A DNA stretch of 64,000 nucleotides from an uncultured Bacteroidota bacterium (GTDB taxonomy: Bacteria > Bacteroidota > Bacteroidia > Flavobacteriales > Flavobacteriaceae). Shown here one piece after another: positions 39,001-49,077 of this stretch. Every line of letters begins with the position of its first letter. Within the stretch, counting starts at the first letter, position 1. The translations under genes were made by a program, and so were the position numbers. The DNA lies in contig CACDPE010000001.1 of NCBI GenBank assembly GCA_902554655.1, positions 1 through 64,000 on the forward strand. The letters are read 5' to 3'. Below the pieces are notes generated by a model. That model was given only the letters and a program-made list of their open reading frames with translations. It did no database searches and was not told the origin of the DNA.

Positions 39001-40250
39001 TCTCTGTAGGAAGATGTTCCAGCTGCTAAGTAAATTTCAGATTTACCTTCATAGTTTCTAACTACAACATCATTAATATAAAATGTACCAGGAACAATTG
39101 TTACACCTTGTACTGAATTAGAAGATTTTTTTAAAGATAAAACTGTTTCACCATTTGTAATCAAGTTTTTAAGTCTAACTCCATTACTTTGTGTAATGAA
39201 TAATGCAGGTATATTAATAGAGTTCGGATTAGTAGCACCAACCCCCATTGAGACTAAATTATCACCATCATTGTTGTAAATAATTGCAGCAATTGCACCA
39301 GCGTTTTGAGCATTTAGAACTTTGACTCCAAATTCACAACCTCCTCTTTGTATTAAAGCAATTTTTCCCGAAACGGAGCTAATAGTTCCACATCCATCTT
39401 CAGGGCTTGTAATTACAGCTTCAGCTTCAATTGGGTCTGAAGTGAGTGATTTACCAAAACTGGCTGCTAAATAACCAATTTTGTTCTGACCTGAAGGTTT
39501 TTTAATTTCAATTGTATTCCCCTCACTGATGTAACTTGTGGGATTTTCAGTATTTCCGCCGAAGACTTTAAACCAACTATTTCCACCATCCTCAGATTTC
39601 CAAAGGCCATTCCCAAGAGCATCTCCAGCCGTATAAGATTCACCAGTACCAACATAAAAAACATTTTTATCATTAGGATCGTAGGTTATTGAGGAAACTG
39701 CTAGATTTTGCGGAATATTTTTAGTTACAAGAACCCATGGTGAGTTGGGGTCAGATATTTTAGTGTTTTTAAATAAACCTCCTGAGATTCCACCAGAAAA
39801 AACAGTTTCATTTGTGCTATCGTTTGGATCAAACATCATAGCTTTCGTTCTTCCTCCGACATTAATGGGTCCTCTTTGAATCCACTTCATCTCTTCATTT
39901 TCACCAGGTACAGCTGATCGTCTTGCTATAAGCCTGGATTTTCTTAAATCATCTTGTAATTTTAAAATTTTTTCAGGTTCTGTTCTACCAGTGATTGGAT
40001 TGATTGATAATTCCCAAATTTTTTCATAATAAGGATTTGGTGGAAGTTGAAGACTTTTTCTTGTAGATTTTGAAAGGTATTTGCTGTCTGAAAATGGGGA
40101 ATTTGCTAAATTTTTTTGATGTATACTTCTCTTTTGATCAATGCTTAAACCAGTATTGTTTGTATTTATAAGTAATCCAAATATTAGAATTACAAACACA
40201 TAAATTGATGGGCTATATTTTTTTAAATAATTCAAAAATAAATTGTGCAA
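36027..40250 (-). CDS. Secreted 1407-aa protein: BNR/sortilin-like repeats, PA domain, TSP3 repeat, T9SS type A sorting domain
   Basis: GLWKSEDGGNSW / GIYKSNDGGNNW / NIFFSDDGGVSW Asp-boxes; GKIALIQRGGCEFGVKVLNAQNAGAIAAIIYN PA domain; DNDGVKNDVDNCPDTPNTDQKDSDNDDIGDVCD; C-terminal LSPNPTTSKSTLYV...SGTYYLKVESKTVRKTAKLIKK. Confidence 0.92.
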   Translation of the reverse strand: MHNLFLNYLKKYSPSIYVFVILIFGLLINTNNTGLSIDQKRSIHQKNLANSPFSDSKYLSKSTRKSLQLPPNPYYEKIWELSINPITGRTEPEKILKLQDDLRKSRLIARRSAVPGENEEMKWIQRGPINVGGRTKAMMFDPNDSTNETVFSGGISGGLFKNTKISDPNSPWVLVTKNIPQNLAVSSITYDPNDKNVFYVGTGESYTAGDALGNGLWKSEDGGNSWFKVFGGNTENPTSYISEGNTIEIKKPSGQNKIGYLAASFGKSLTSDPIEAEAVITSPEDGCGTISSVSGKIALIQRGGCEFGVKVLNAQNAGAIAAIIYNNDGDNLVSMGVGATNPNSINIPALFITQSNGVRLKNLITNGETVLSLKKSSNSVQGVTIVPGTFYINDVVVRNYEGKSEIYLAAGTSSYRDASQTFFNGEEYGIYKSNDGGNNWNKINVEFEGRIVQPIDLEISSENTIWMSTTRDNRGLGAGLIYESDSSGSAFNLKFQIDGGRRTEIELTSNNEIFVLAATGDAANPVTIKKGLTAGNTLDDIILPDDDDPGIPSNDFTRGQSFYDLMIEANPQDPNQVYVGGIDLFKTSSGGISGSANSNPWNQISHWYNRYGPYSHADQHGATINESNPNLVLFGNDGGISFTNSGGSSISTRNLNFHTSQYYTIAVAPKNMFSNHSSTVRGNDRSKYENASRPIPQGDYDVFVGGLQDNGTMFQVDNESSGSKAYDVSGGDGAATMFSQKESNKYFVQNYVYNRSVEVWNLNESSGQNFVINNESESKGDFINVQALDSEFGIIYSNYSSSGGTFPLTEIAAYVEWDDFDPDDRNFNAKKVLLFDSNLFYSNASALSVYPSSEKSTLYVGTEGGQLLKVENAHKYSEGDNPESEAEWSSLTGNNFLGSISDIEFGSSENEIFVTFHNFGVNNIFFSDDGGVSWIEKDGDLPDIPVRCILQNPMVEDEVIIGTELGVWYTKNFSSDKPSWLQANTGMSDVRVTDLDLRKGDDFKVFAATYGLGVYSSFFASDEPLINVNTDVKSIKINQGEEGSFNVNYKVYGGFDEQTTFSIEGLPSDTNISYKPSNSLKINSNGSIEIVLKIDEKTTAKSYPLTIKAESENLTKTTSIELIVVSNDNDNDGVKNDVDNCPDTPNTDQKDSDNDDIGDVCDTTPFGQNIFSLLLKDETCRSANDGSMSLTISISDPKFIVAVTGGPSGFSHTPETIEGTTWSLSNLQAADYTVCLTTENLDNYKQCFNVVITEPQDLSVTASVDDDDDYVNFKFGGSDQYYINLNNDIITTDQSDYRLKLRKGLNFIKVTGDKTCQGSYEKTVFNSENIVLSPNPTTSKSTLYVGGEDNDVSLSMFDNAGRLLWVKNKKVNSSRSLDVIVSNLKSGTYYLKVESKTVRKTAKLIKK

Positions 40251-40275
40251 TTTAAATTACAACAACTATACCAAA

Positions 40276-41100
40276 TTATACTGAAACTAAACCTTTTATG
40301 TGTGGATGCGGATCGTAATTTACTATTTCAAAATCTTCAAATTTAAAATCAAAAATTGATTCTACTTTTCGTTTAATTTTTAAAGCTGGTAATTTTCTAG
40401 GTTTTCTACTCAATTGAAGATTAATTTGATCTATGTGATTGTTGTAAATGTGAGCATCTCCAAATGTGTGAACAAAGTCACCAACTTCAAGATTACAAAC
40501 ATGAGCAATCATGTGCGTAAGTAATGCGTAAGAGGCTATATTAAAAGGAACACCTAAAAAAATATCAGCACTTCTTTGATAGAGTTGACAACTTAGTTTA
40601 TTATCAGAAACATAAAATTGGAAAAAGGCATGACAGGGCGGAAGAGCTGCTTTTCCATTTTTTACGTTTTCACTAAAAGATTTCGATGTATCAGGCAAAA
40701 CACTTGGGTTCCATGCAGAGATTAGCATTCTTCTACTATCTGGATTATTTTTTATAGATTCGATTAATTCTGAAATTTGATCTATGTTATCATTATTCCA
40801 GTTTCTCCACTGAAAACCATAAACAGGACCTAAATCGCCATTTTCATCAGCCCAATCATCCCAAATTTTTACACCATTGTTTTTTAAATAATCAATATTT
40901 GTATCACCATTTAAAAACCATAGCAATTCATAAATAATTGATTTTGTATGAAGTTTTTTTGTTGTTACCATGGGAAAGCCTTCAGAAAGGTCGAATCTCA
41001 TTTGATATCCAAATACGCTTTTCGTTCCAGTTCCAGTTCTGTCCGATTTCTCAACACCATTTTTTACAACATGATGAATTAAATCAAGGTATTGCTTCAT
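40276..41100 (-). CDS. thyA: Thymidylate synthase
   Basis: [69 protein letters not shown]. Confidence 0.98.
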   Translation of the reverse strand: MKQYLDLIHHVVKNGVEKSDRTGTGTKSVFGYQMRFDLSEGFPMVTTKKLHTKSIIYELLWFLNGDTNIDYLKNNGVKIWDDWADENGDLGPVYGFQWRNWNNDNIDQISELIESIKNNPDSRRMLISAWNPSVLPDTSKSFSENVKNGKAALPPCHAFFQFYVSDNKLSCQLYQRSADIFLGVPFNIASYALLTHMIAHVCNLEVGDFVHTFGDAHIYNNHIDQINLQLSRKPRKLPALKIKRKVESIFDFKFEDFEIVNYDPHPHIKGLVSV

Positions 41101-41164
41101 GCTTCTAAATTATGAAATGTGAGAATTTTTATTCACTAATAATTTAAAAAAAAATTAAAAGATA

Positions 41165-42517
41165 TTAACCGATTAGCATCCCGGCAATAGCAGCCGATAA
41201 GAGTGATGCTAGTGCTCCTCCAATTAAAGCTTTAATACCAAATTTCGCCAAATTTTTTCTTTGATTTGGAGCCAAAGCACCAATTCCTCCAATTTGAATA
41301 CCTATTGATGAAAAATTAGCAAAACCACACAACATGTAAGTAGCCATTATTAGTGATTTTTCATAATTCAAAACAACTTCAGCACCTCCTAATTTAAAAT
41401 CAGCTAGTTGCATATATGCAATAAATTCATTTACTGAAAGTTTAATTCCAAGTAATTGACCCATTGGAATAATATCCGCTGAGGCAACACCAATTAACCA
41501 CATTAAAGGAGAAAATATGATTCCCATGATGGCTTCCAGTGAAAGATTGCTGTAAATTGTGTTAGCCTCAATTATTGAGTTTAAGCCACTAATGTTTCCA
41601 GTCAAAAATAGCAAATGATTTACCATTGCAATAAGAGCGATAAAGACTAGTACCATAGCCCCTATGTTAACAGCTAATTTTATTCCCTCTATTGTTCCAT
41701 TTGAAATCGCATCTAAAATATTTGATCCAGCATCATAGTCAGATATATTTACATCACTATCTATTTTCTCAGTTTGAGGAATAATGATTTTGGAAATTAA
41801 TATAGCACCAGGTGCAGCCATTACAGATGCAGTCAATAGATGTTTTGCAAACTCGATTTGCTTATCAGGGTCATCGCCACCAAGAAATGCGATATATGCA
41901 GCTAAAACACCACCTGCAACTGTCGCCATTCCTCCAATCATAACAAGTAAAACTTCGGATTTATTCATCTTACTTAAGTATGCTTTGATTAGTAAAGGAG
42001 ATTCCGTTTGTCCTAAAAAAATATTTCCAATTACTGAAAGACTTTCCGAACCTGAAATTTTTAAAAACTTAGTATATAGTTTTGCAAAAAAACTTACCAC
42101 TTTTTGAATAATTCCAAAGTAAAACAAAATTGAGGTAATCGCAGAAAAGAAAATTACTGTTGGTAAAATTTCAAATGCCCAAATGTAGCTAGTTGTTTTT
42201 GGTTTCAATAGATCACCAAAAACAAATATAGTTCCCTCTCTGGTAAAGTCAATTAATTTAACAAAAATAGCTCCAGCCTTTTCGAACATTGACTGAATAA
42301 AAGGTACTTTTAAAATCAAAATTCCAATCAATAACTGACTAAGCAGAGCCAAAATCACAGTTTTCCATGCTATTTTATTTTTTTGATTACTAAAAATATA
42401 AGCTATGACTAGTACGGTGATAATCCCTAACAATCCTCTAGAAAAACCTTCAAATGTGAAACCCTGGGAAGGAATCATTTGATTTTCTGTAAATAAAAGC
42501 ACAAAGTTTAAATTCAA
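41165..42517 (-). CDS. NupC-family nucleoside transporter
   Basis: Multi-TM; GNIFLGQTESPLLIKAYL, MATVAGGVLAAYI, MLCGFANFSSIGIQIGGIGALAPNQR. Confidence 0.93.
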   Translation of the reverse strand: MNLNFVLLFTENQMIPSQGFTFEGFSRGLLGIITVLVIAYIFSNQKNKIAWKTVILALLSQLLIGILILKVPFIQSMFEKAGAIFVKLIDFTREGTIFVFGDLLKPKTTSYIWAFEILPTVIFFSAITSILFYFGIIQKVVSFFAKLYTKFLKISGSESLSVIGNIFLGQTESPLLIKAYLSKMNKSEVLLVMIGGMATVAGGVLAAYIAFLGGDDPDKQIEFAKHLLTASVMAAPGAILISKIIIPQTEKIDSDVNISDYDAGSNILDAISNGTIEGIKLAVNIGAMVLVFIALIAMVNHLLFLTGNISGLNSIIEANTIYSNLSLEAIMGIIFSPLMWLIGVASADIIPMGQLLGIKLSVNEFIAYMQLADFKLGGAEVVLNYEKSLIMATYMLCGFANFSSIGIQIGGIGALAPNQRKNLAKFGIKALIGGALASLLSAAIAGMLIG

Positions 42518-42519
42518 AA

Positions 42520-43086
42520 TTATTTTCTTTGATTAATTTCATCTCTTAATTTAGCAGCTAATTCATAGTTCTCAATTTCAATAGCATCGCTAATTTTTTT
42601 GTTTAGATCTTTTACTGAAAAATTTTTATAGTCCTCATCAAATTTTTTTTTAGTTTCTTTTTCTGCAATTTCTTTATTCAAAATTATTCCTGCTTGATCT
42701 AATATCTTGGTATATGTAAAAATTGGTGATTCAAACCTTAAGGCGAGAGCTACAGCATCAGATGTTCGAGCATCAATAATTTCTTCAATTTTGTCTCTTT
42801 CAAATATAATACTTGAATAAAAAATACCGTCGATAAGCTTATGAATGATGACTTGCTTTAAGTTTACGTCAAAACTATTTGAGAAAGTTTTAAAAAGATC
42901 ATGTGTAAGTGGTCTGGGAGGATCGATATTCTTATCAAGTGCAATTGCAATTGATTGTGCTTCAAACCCACCAATTACAATTGGTAATTTTCTTTCACCT
43001 TTTGCTTCTTCTAAAATTAGAGCATATGCTCCATTTTGAGACTGGCTGTAAGATATTCTGTTAACTTTTAATTCAACTAAATTCAT
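42520..43086 (-). CDS. Bifunctional nuclease (DUF151) domain plus UVR motif protein
   Basis: LPIVIGGFEAQSIAIAL, RTSDAVALALRFESPIF; C-terminal ENYELAAKLRDEINQRK. Confidence 0.9.
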   Translation of the reverse strand: MNLVELKVNRISYSQSQNGAYALILEEAKGERKLPIVIGGFEAQSIAIALDKNIDPPRPLTHDLFKTFSNSFDVNLKQVIIHKLIDGIFYSSIIFERDKIEEIIDARTSDAVALALRFESPIFTYTKILDQAGIILNKEIAEKETKKKFDEDYKNFSVKDLNKKISDAIEIENYELAAKLRDEINQRK

Positions 43087-43116
43087 TCAATGAAAAACTA
43101 ATTCAAAAATAGAAAA

Positions 43117-44100
43117 TTAGTTGCTACTAGCCTTAAAGGCTTTAAGTTTTTCGTTTAGTCTTGGAATAATATCAAAAGCATCACCAACAATTCCATAGTC
43201 AGCAGCTTTAAAAAAAGGAGCTTCCGGATCTGAATTAATTACAACTTTAACTTTAGATGAACTCACACCTGCTAAATGTTGAATTGCTCCAGAAATGCCA
43301 ATTGCTATGTAAAGGTTAGTTGCAACTGGTTTACCCGTTTGACCGACATGTTCACCATGAGGTCTCCAACCCATATCTGAGACTGGTTTTGAACATGCAG
43401 TTGCAGCCCCTAAAGTTTTTGCTAAATCTTCAATTATATTCCAGTTTTCAGGTCCTTTGAGGCCTCTACCAGCTGATACAACAATATCAGCATCAGCAAT
43501 AGAAATATTACCAGAACCATATTCTACAGAGTCTGTCTGTAATGATGAATCTGGGACTTTAACATCCAAAAATATAAGCTCTGGATCAGATTTTTTTTCA
43601 ACTATACCAAAAGAGTTGTTATAAATTCCAATTAACTTTTTAGAATTATTTATTATTACATCACTAAATGCCTTATTTGAATAGGTTGACCTTTTTAGTT
43701 TAAAAGGATCTAGTGTTGTGGGGAGCCCGACTACATTTGATATGTATGATGAATCTGTTTTCACGGATAATGAAGGTGCTAAATATTTACTATCTGCACT
43801 TCCACCAACAATAATGTGATTAATAGACAAACTGACACAAACTTGAGCAATTACATCTGTATATTTTTGAACATTAAATTTAATCAGATCATTGTTTTTT
43901 ATATTTAAAATTTTGTCAGGACCATAATTGGAAAGAGCATCAATATTTTCAATATTAAACGAGAGAATAATCAATTCAGATGACAACATATCAGCTAGTC
44001 CTCTTCCGTAGGAAATAATTTCAGCTGAATTTTTCTTAGGCTTTGAGTTTTTTGATTCTATGTAAACTAATACTGACATTTTAAATAACTTTTGCTTCAT
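43117..44100 (-). CDS. etfA: Electron transfer flavoprotein subunit alpha
   Basis: [61 protein letters not shown]. Confidence 0.96.
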   Translation of the reverse strand: [327 protein letters not shown]

Positions 44101-44827
44101 TGTGAAGTAAATTGATTAATTCATCTAAGTTTTCCGAGGATATCATTTTAATTTCTCCTTTTTCCTTAGGTTTATAAAACTTTACAGTTTCTGTTTTAAG
44201 ACTATTTTCATCAACTTCAACAACTTCAAGAGGTTTCTGTCTAGCTTGCATTATTCCCCTCATATTTGGAATTTTAAGATCACTTTCCTCAACCAAACCT
44301 TTTTGACCGCCAATTATTACTGGTAAAGTACAAGACAATGTTTCAATACCACCTTCAATTTCTCTACTGGCTTTTATTTTTTTACTATCGATTTCAAGTC
44401 CAACACAATTTGTAATAAAATTTATTCCAAGTAATTCTGAAATAATTCCCGGAACCATATTGCCATTGAAATCAATTGATTCACGACCTGCTATAATTAA
44501 ATCATAATTATTTTTTGAAATATAATCTGCTATTAGTTTTGCTACTTGAAAGCTATCTATAGGATTACTATTAATTCTAATTGCTTTATCAGCACCAATA
44601 GCTAATGTTTTTCTCAAGATAGGATCTGAATCTTCTAATCCAACATTAATCACATCGATTGATGAATTATCTTTTTCTTTAATCCATATTGCTCTTGTTA
44701 ATCCAAATTCATCATTAGGATTGATAACGAATTTGATACCATTCTTATCAAATTGTGTGTCGTTTTCAACAAAATTAATTTTCGAAGTTGTTTCAGGGAC
44801 ACAACTTATACAAACTAAAATTTTCAT
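44081..44827 (-). CDS. etfB: Electron transfer flavoprotein subunit beta
   Basis: NPNDEFGLTRAIW, AGRESIDFNGNMVPGIISELLGI, PNMRGIMQARQKPLEVV. Confidence 0.95.
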   Translation of the reverse strand: MKILVCISCVPETTSKINFVENDTQFDKNGIKFVINPNDEFGLTRAIWIKEKDNSSIDVINVGLEDSDPILRKTLAIGADKAIRINSNPIDSFQVAKLIADYISKNNYDLIIAGRESIDFNGNMVPGIISELLGINFITNCVGLEIDSKKIKASREIEGGIETLSCTLPVIIGGQKGLVEESDLKIPNMRGIMQARQKPLEVVEVDENSLKTETVKFYKPKEKGEIKMISSENLDELINLLHNEAKVI

Positions 44828-44939
44828 AAATTATTATAATTACAAATATAATAAAATTCAATTTATTATGCACGCATAGTATTTTATAAATTTAATAAAT
44901 AATTATACTTTTTATTTATATTTTTGCACAAACATAATT

Positions 44940-45920
44940 ATGAGACAAATTCAATTTCGAGAAGCTGTTTGTGAAGCTATGTCAGAAGAAATGAGAAAAG
45001 ACGAAAGTATTTATCTAATGGGTGAGGAAGTTGCAGAGTATAATGGTGCGTATAAGGCATCCAAGGGAATGCTTGATGAATTTGGTGAAAAGAGAGTTAT
45101 TGATACTCCGATCTCTGAGCTAGGATTTGCTGGAATTGGAGTAGGTTCAACAATGACGGGTAATAGACCAATTATTGAATTTATGACTTTTAATTTTGCT
45201 CTGGTTGGAATTGATCAAATAATTAATAATGCAGCAAAGATAAGACAGATGTCAGGTGGTCAATTTCCCTGTCCAATTGTCTTCAGAGGACCGACTGGAT
45301 CAGCTGGTCAACTTGCAGCTACTCATTCACAAGCATTTGAAAGTTGGTATGCGAACTGTCCAGGTCTTAAAGTTATAGTCCCATCAAATCCATATGATGC
45401 AAAAGGACTATTAAAGTCAGCTATCAGAGATGATGATCCTGTAATATTTATGGAATCTGAACAAATGTATGGTGATAAAGGAGAAGTTCCTGAAGAAGAG
45501 TATTTGATACCTATTGGGAAAGCCGAGGTTACAAAACAAGGGAATGATGTGACGATCGTTTCATTTGGAAAAATCATGAAAGAAGTTAACAAAGCTGCTG
45601 AAAAGCTTCAAGAAGAAAATATTAATGTTGAGATTATTGATTTAAGAACTGTTAGACCTCTTGATTATGAAACTATTTATCAATCCGTAAAAAAAACTAA
45701 TAGACTTGTAATTGTTGAAGAAGCTTGGCCATTTGGAAATGTTTCAACAGAGATTACCTACCAAGTTCAAAACACGGCATTTGATTATTTAGATGCTCCA
45801 ATAATTAAAATAAATACTGCTGATACACCAGCTCCTTACAGTCCAACTTTATTAAAAGAATGGTTGCCTAATTACAATGACATAATTAAAGCTGTAAATA
45901 AAGTTATGTATAAGCAATAA
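44940..45920 (+). CDS. pdhB: Pyruvate dehydrogenase E1 beta subunit
   Basis: Transketolase-like: MGEEVAEYNGAYKASKGMLDEFG, DTPISELGFAGIGVGS, RGPTGSAGQLAATHSQ, LDAPIIKINTADTPAPYSPTL. Confidence 0.95.
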   Translation: MRQIQFREAVCEAMSEEMRKDESIYLMGEEVAEYNGAYKASKGMLDEFGEKRVIDTPISELGFAGIGVGSTMTGNRPIIEFMTFNFALVGIDQIINNAAKIRQMSGGQFPCPIVFRGPTGSAGQLAATHSQAFESWYANCPGLKVIVPSNPYDAKGLLKSAIRDDDPVIFMESEQMYGDKGEVPEEEYLIPIGKAEVTKQGNDVTIVSFGKIMKEVNKAAEKLQEENINVEIIDLRTVRPLDYETIYQSVKKTNRLVIVEEAWPFGNVSTEITYQVQNTAFDYLDAPIIKINTADTPAPYSPTLLKEWLPNYNDIIKAVNKVMYKQ

Positions 45921-45953
45921 ATTTCTATTTTTGAATCCTCAAAAAAATATATT

Positions 45954-48362
45954 ATGAATTTCGATCCGATATTTATTCCAGTAGCCCTTTCAATTTTAGG
46001 TTTAATTTATATGTTTTTTAAAGCTAAATGGGTTAAAAAACAAGATCCAGGAAATGAAAAAATGGTTTCAATAAGTGCTGCTATAAAAAATGGTGCTTTA
46101 GCATTTCTCAATGCTGAGTATAAGTTGCTTCTATTTTTTGTTTTTGGAGCATCAATTGCACTATTTGTTATTTCAACAATGGTTGAAACTACAAGTTGGT
46201 TAATAATTCCAGCTTTTATTGTAGGTGCAATTTTTTCTGGATTAGCGGGCAATATTGGTATGCGAATAGCTACTGATGCCAATTCAAGAACTACTCAAGC
46301 CGCAAGAACTAGTTTACCGAAAGCTTTAAATGTAGCTTTCGGCGGAGGTACAGTCATGGGTCTAGGTGTAGCTGGTTTGGCTGTTTTTGGTTTGAGTTTA
46401 TTCTTTATATTTTTTATTAATTACTTCATTACCGATGGAGGAGACTTTTATAATGAAATGACTATTGTGCTTGAAGCCTTAGCAGGTTTTTCACTCGGTG
46501 CTGAATCAATTGCTCTTTTTGCAAGAGTAGGTGGAGGTATTTACACCAAAGCAGCTGATGTTGGGGCAGATCTTGTTGGAAAAGTTGAAGCAGGAATTCC
46601 TGAAGATGACCCAAGAAATCCAGCCACTATAGCTGATAATGTTGGGGATAATGTTGGTGATGTTGCTGGGATGGGAGCTGACCTTTTTGGTAGTTATGTA
46701 GCTACTGTTCTTGCATCAATGGTTCTAGGAAATTACATTATTAAGGATATGTCTGATGCTACTTCTCAACAATTTAATGATGCTTTTAATGGGATGGGCC
46801 CAATACTTCTTCCTCTTTTTATAGCAGGTATAGGAATAATTGCATCAATTATTGGGACATTATTTATTAAAATTAAAAATAATGATGCAAAGGAAGCTCA
46901 AGTACAATCATCTTTAAATACTGGCAACTTAATGTCTATTATAATCACTTTAGTTTCATGTTGGTTCTTAATTGATTGGTTATTGCCAGAAACAATAACT
47001 GGAATGAAATTCTTTGGAGAGGGAACAAAAGATATTCCTAGTTTAAATATATTCTATTCAACAATTGTAGGCTTAGCAGTTGGTTATTTAATATCTCTAT
47101 TTACTGAATATTACACTGCATTGGGAAAAAAACCAGTTTTAAATATTGTAAGAAATTCATCTACAGGTGCAGCAACTAACATAATAGCAGGTTTAGCTAC
47201 TGGAATGAAATCAACTTTCTCTTCTGTTATTTTATTTGCATTAGCAATATGGGGTTCTTACGTTTTAGGTGGATTTTATGGTGTCGCAATTGCAGCCTCT
47301 GCTATGATGGCAACTACTGCGATGCAACTTGCAATTGATGCATTTGGTCCAATTTCTGACAATGCTGGTGGAGTTGCTGAAATGAGTGAGCTACCCAAAG
47401 AAGTTAGAGAAAGAACTGATATCTTAGATTCCGTTGGTAATACGACTGCCGCTACTGGAAAAGGTTTTGCAATTGCTTCTGCAGCACTAACAGCACTCGC
47501 TTTATTTGCTGCTTATGTTACTTTTACAGGTATTGATGGTATTAATATTTTTAAGGCCGATGTATTGGCTGCTCTATTTATTGGAGGAATGATTCCGGTA
47601 ATTTTTTCTGCATTAGCAATGGAATCAGTTGGTAAAGCTGCAATGAAAATGGTTGAGGAAGTTAGAAGACAATTTAAAGAAATTCCTGGTATCCTTGAAG
47701 GAAAAGCTAAGCCAGATTACGAAAAATGTGTAGAGATATCTACGAACGCTGCACTGAAGGAAATGCTTTTGCCAGGTTTAATTACAATTATTACCCCTGT
47801 TATTATTGGATTTTTAATAGGACCTGAGGCTCTTGGAAGCTATATGGCTGGAGTTGCTGTTTCAGGTGTCTTATGGGCAATTTTCCAGAACAATGCAGGC
47901 GGAGCGTGGGATAATGCAAAAAAATCATTTGAGGCTGGTGTTGAAATTAATGGAAAAATTGAAAAGAAAGGTTCTGATGCGCATAAAGCTGCTGTTACTG
48001 GAGACACTGTTGGAGATCCTTTTAAAGATACCTCTGGTCCATCAATGAATATTCTAATAAAATTAACTTGTTTAGTAGGATTGGTTATTGCTCCAATTCT
48101 TGGTGATCATGGATCAACTGTGGTTGATAAATTTGAAACAGAAAAAGAACTCATTGAAAAGAAGATGTTTATTGAAGTTAATGATGAAAATCCTGATGAA
48201 AGCTCTTTAACAATATACTCCAGAGTTGAAGAGAATGGACTTGTTACTGAGAACACTGAAAAATGTTATGGATCTAAAGCCGAGTTACTACTTAAAGCTG
48301 CTGAAATTACAGGCGATCAACATTCCAGTTCAGTATTAGAAATGATTTCTCAAAATGAGTAA
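45954..48362 (+). CDS. hppA: Membrane-bound ion-translocating pyrophosphatase
   Basis: [93 protein letters not shown]. Confidence 0.97.
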   Translation: MNFDPIFIPVALSILGLIYMFFKAKWVKKQDPGNEKMVSISAAIKNGALAFLNAEYKLLLFFVFGASIALFVISTMVETTSWLIIPAFIVGAIFSGLAGNIGMRIATDANSRTTQAARTSLPKALNVAFGGGTVMGLGVAGLAVFGLSLFFIFFINYFITDGGDFYNEMTIVLEALAGFSLGAESIALFARVGGGIYTKAADVGADLVGKVEAGIPEDDPRNPATIADNVGDNVGDVAGMGADLFGSYVATVLASMVLGNYIIKDMSDATSQQFNDAFNGMGPILLPLFIAGIGIIASIIGTLFIKIKNNDAKEAQVQSSLNTGNLMSIIITLVSCWFLIDWLLPETITGMKFFGEGTKDIPSLNIFYSTIVGLAVGYLISLFTEYYTALGKKPVLNIVRNSSTGAATNIIAGLATGMKSTFSSVILFALAIWGSYVLGGFYGVAIAASAMMATTAMQLAIDAFGPISDNAGGVAEMSELPKEVRERTDILDSVGNTTAATGKGFAIASAALTALALFAAYVTFTGIDGINIFKADVLAALFIGGMIPVIFSALAMESVGKAAMKMVEEVRRQFKEIPGILEGKAKPDYEKCVEISTNAALKEMLLPGLITIITPVIIGFLIGPEALGSYMAGVAVSGVLWAIFQNNAGGAWDNAKKSFEAGVEINGKIEKKGSDAHKAAVTGDTVGDPFKDTSGPSMNILIKLTCLVGLVIAPILGDHGSTVVDKFETEKELIEKKMFIEVNDENPDESSLTIYSRVEENGLVTENTEKCYGSKAELLLKAAEITGDQHSSSVLEMISQNE

Positions 48363-48371
48363 ATTGATTCT

Positions 48372-48977
48372 TTATGAGAGTTTAGAATCTATTTTTTTAG
48401 TTATCAGGGAAAAATCTTTATTATTTTCAACAAAATCTATATTATCAACCTCAATTACAAGCAGGTTACTTTTATCATAGCTTTGAATCCAGGCTTCATA
48501 TCTTTCATTTAGTCTACTTAGATACTCAATGCTAATTGAGTTTTCATAGTCTCTTCCTCTTTTGTGTATCTGATCAACTAAGTTAGGAATACCACTTCTT
48601 AGATATATTAATAAATCAGGATCCTTAACAAATGAGTTAAGTGTATTAAAAATTGATTGATAATTTTCAAAATCTCGATTAGTCATCAATCCCATTGATT
48701 GTAAGTTTGGAGCAAATATGTAGGCATCTTCATATATAGTTCTATCTTGAATTGTATTTTTTCCATTATTTGAGCATTCAAGCATCTGGTTAAATCTACT
48801 GTTCAAGAAATATATTTGAAGATTGAATGACCATCTTTCCATCCTTTCATAGAAATCATCTAAGTATGGGTTTTTTAAAACATCTTCATAATGTGGTTCC
48901 CATTTATAATGTTTAGCAAGCATCTCAGTGAGAGTAGTTTTTCCAGCTCCGATATTTCCTGCTATAGCTATGTGCAT
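48372..48977 (-). CDS. Deoxynucleoside kinase
   Basis: HIAIAGNIGAGKTTLTEML Walker A; QDRTIYEDAYIFA; LIYLRSGIPNLVDQIHKRGRDYE. Confidence 0.93.
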   Translation of the reverse strand: MHIAIAGNIGAGKTTLTEMLAKHYKWEPHYEDVLKNPYLDDFYERMERWSFNLQIYFLNSRFNQMLECSNNGKNTIQDRTIYEDAYIFAPNLQSMGLMTNRDFENYQSIFNTLNSFVKDPDLLIYLRSGIPNLVDQIHKRGRDYENSISIEYLSRLNERYEAWIQSYDKSNLLVIEVDNIDFVENNKDFSLITKKIDSKLS

Positions 48978-49077
48978 GGTTTTTGATACTCAAACTAAAG
49001 TATGATATTTTGAAAAATTTTTCAAAAAAAATTAAACTTTTTATAACTAACCAAGTCTAAAATTATAAGTAATCATT

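Noticed and set aside
49008-49027. Perfect 20-bp palindrome TTTTGAAAAATTTTTCAAAA between divergent dNK and GLPGLI genes
   Set aside because: In a very AT-rich 64-kb sequence about one such palindrome is expected by chance; no second copy noticed.
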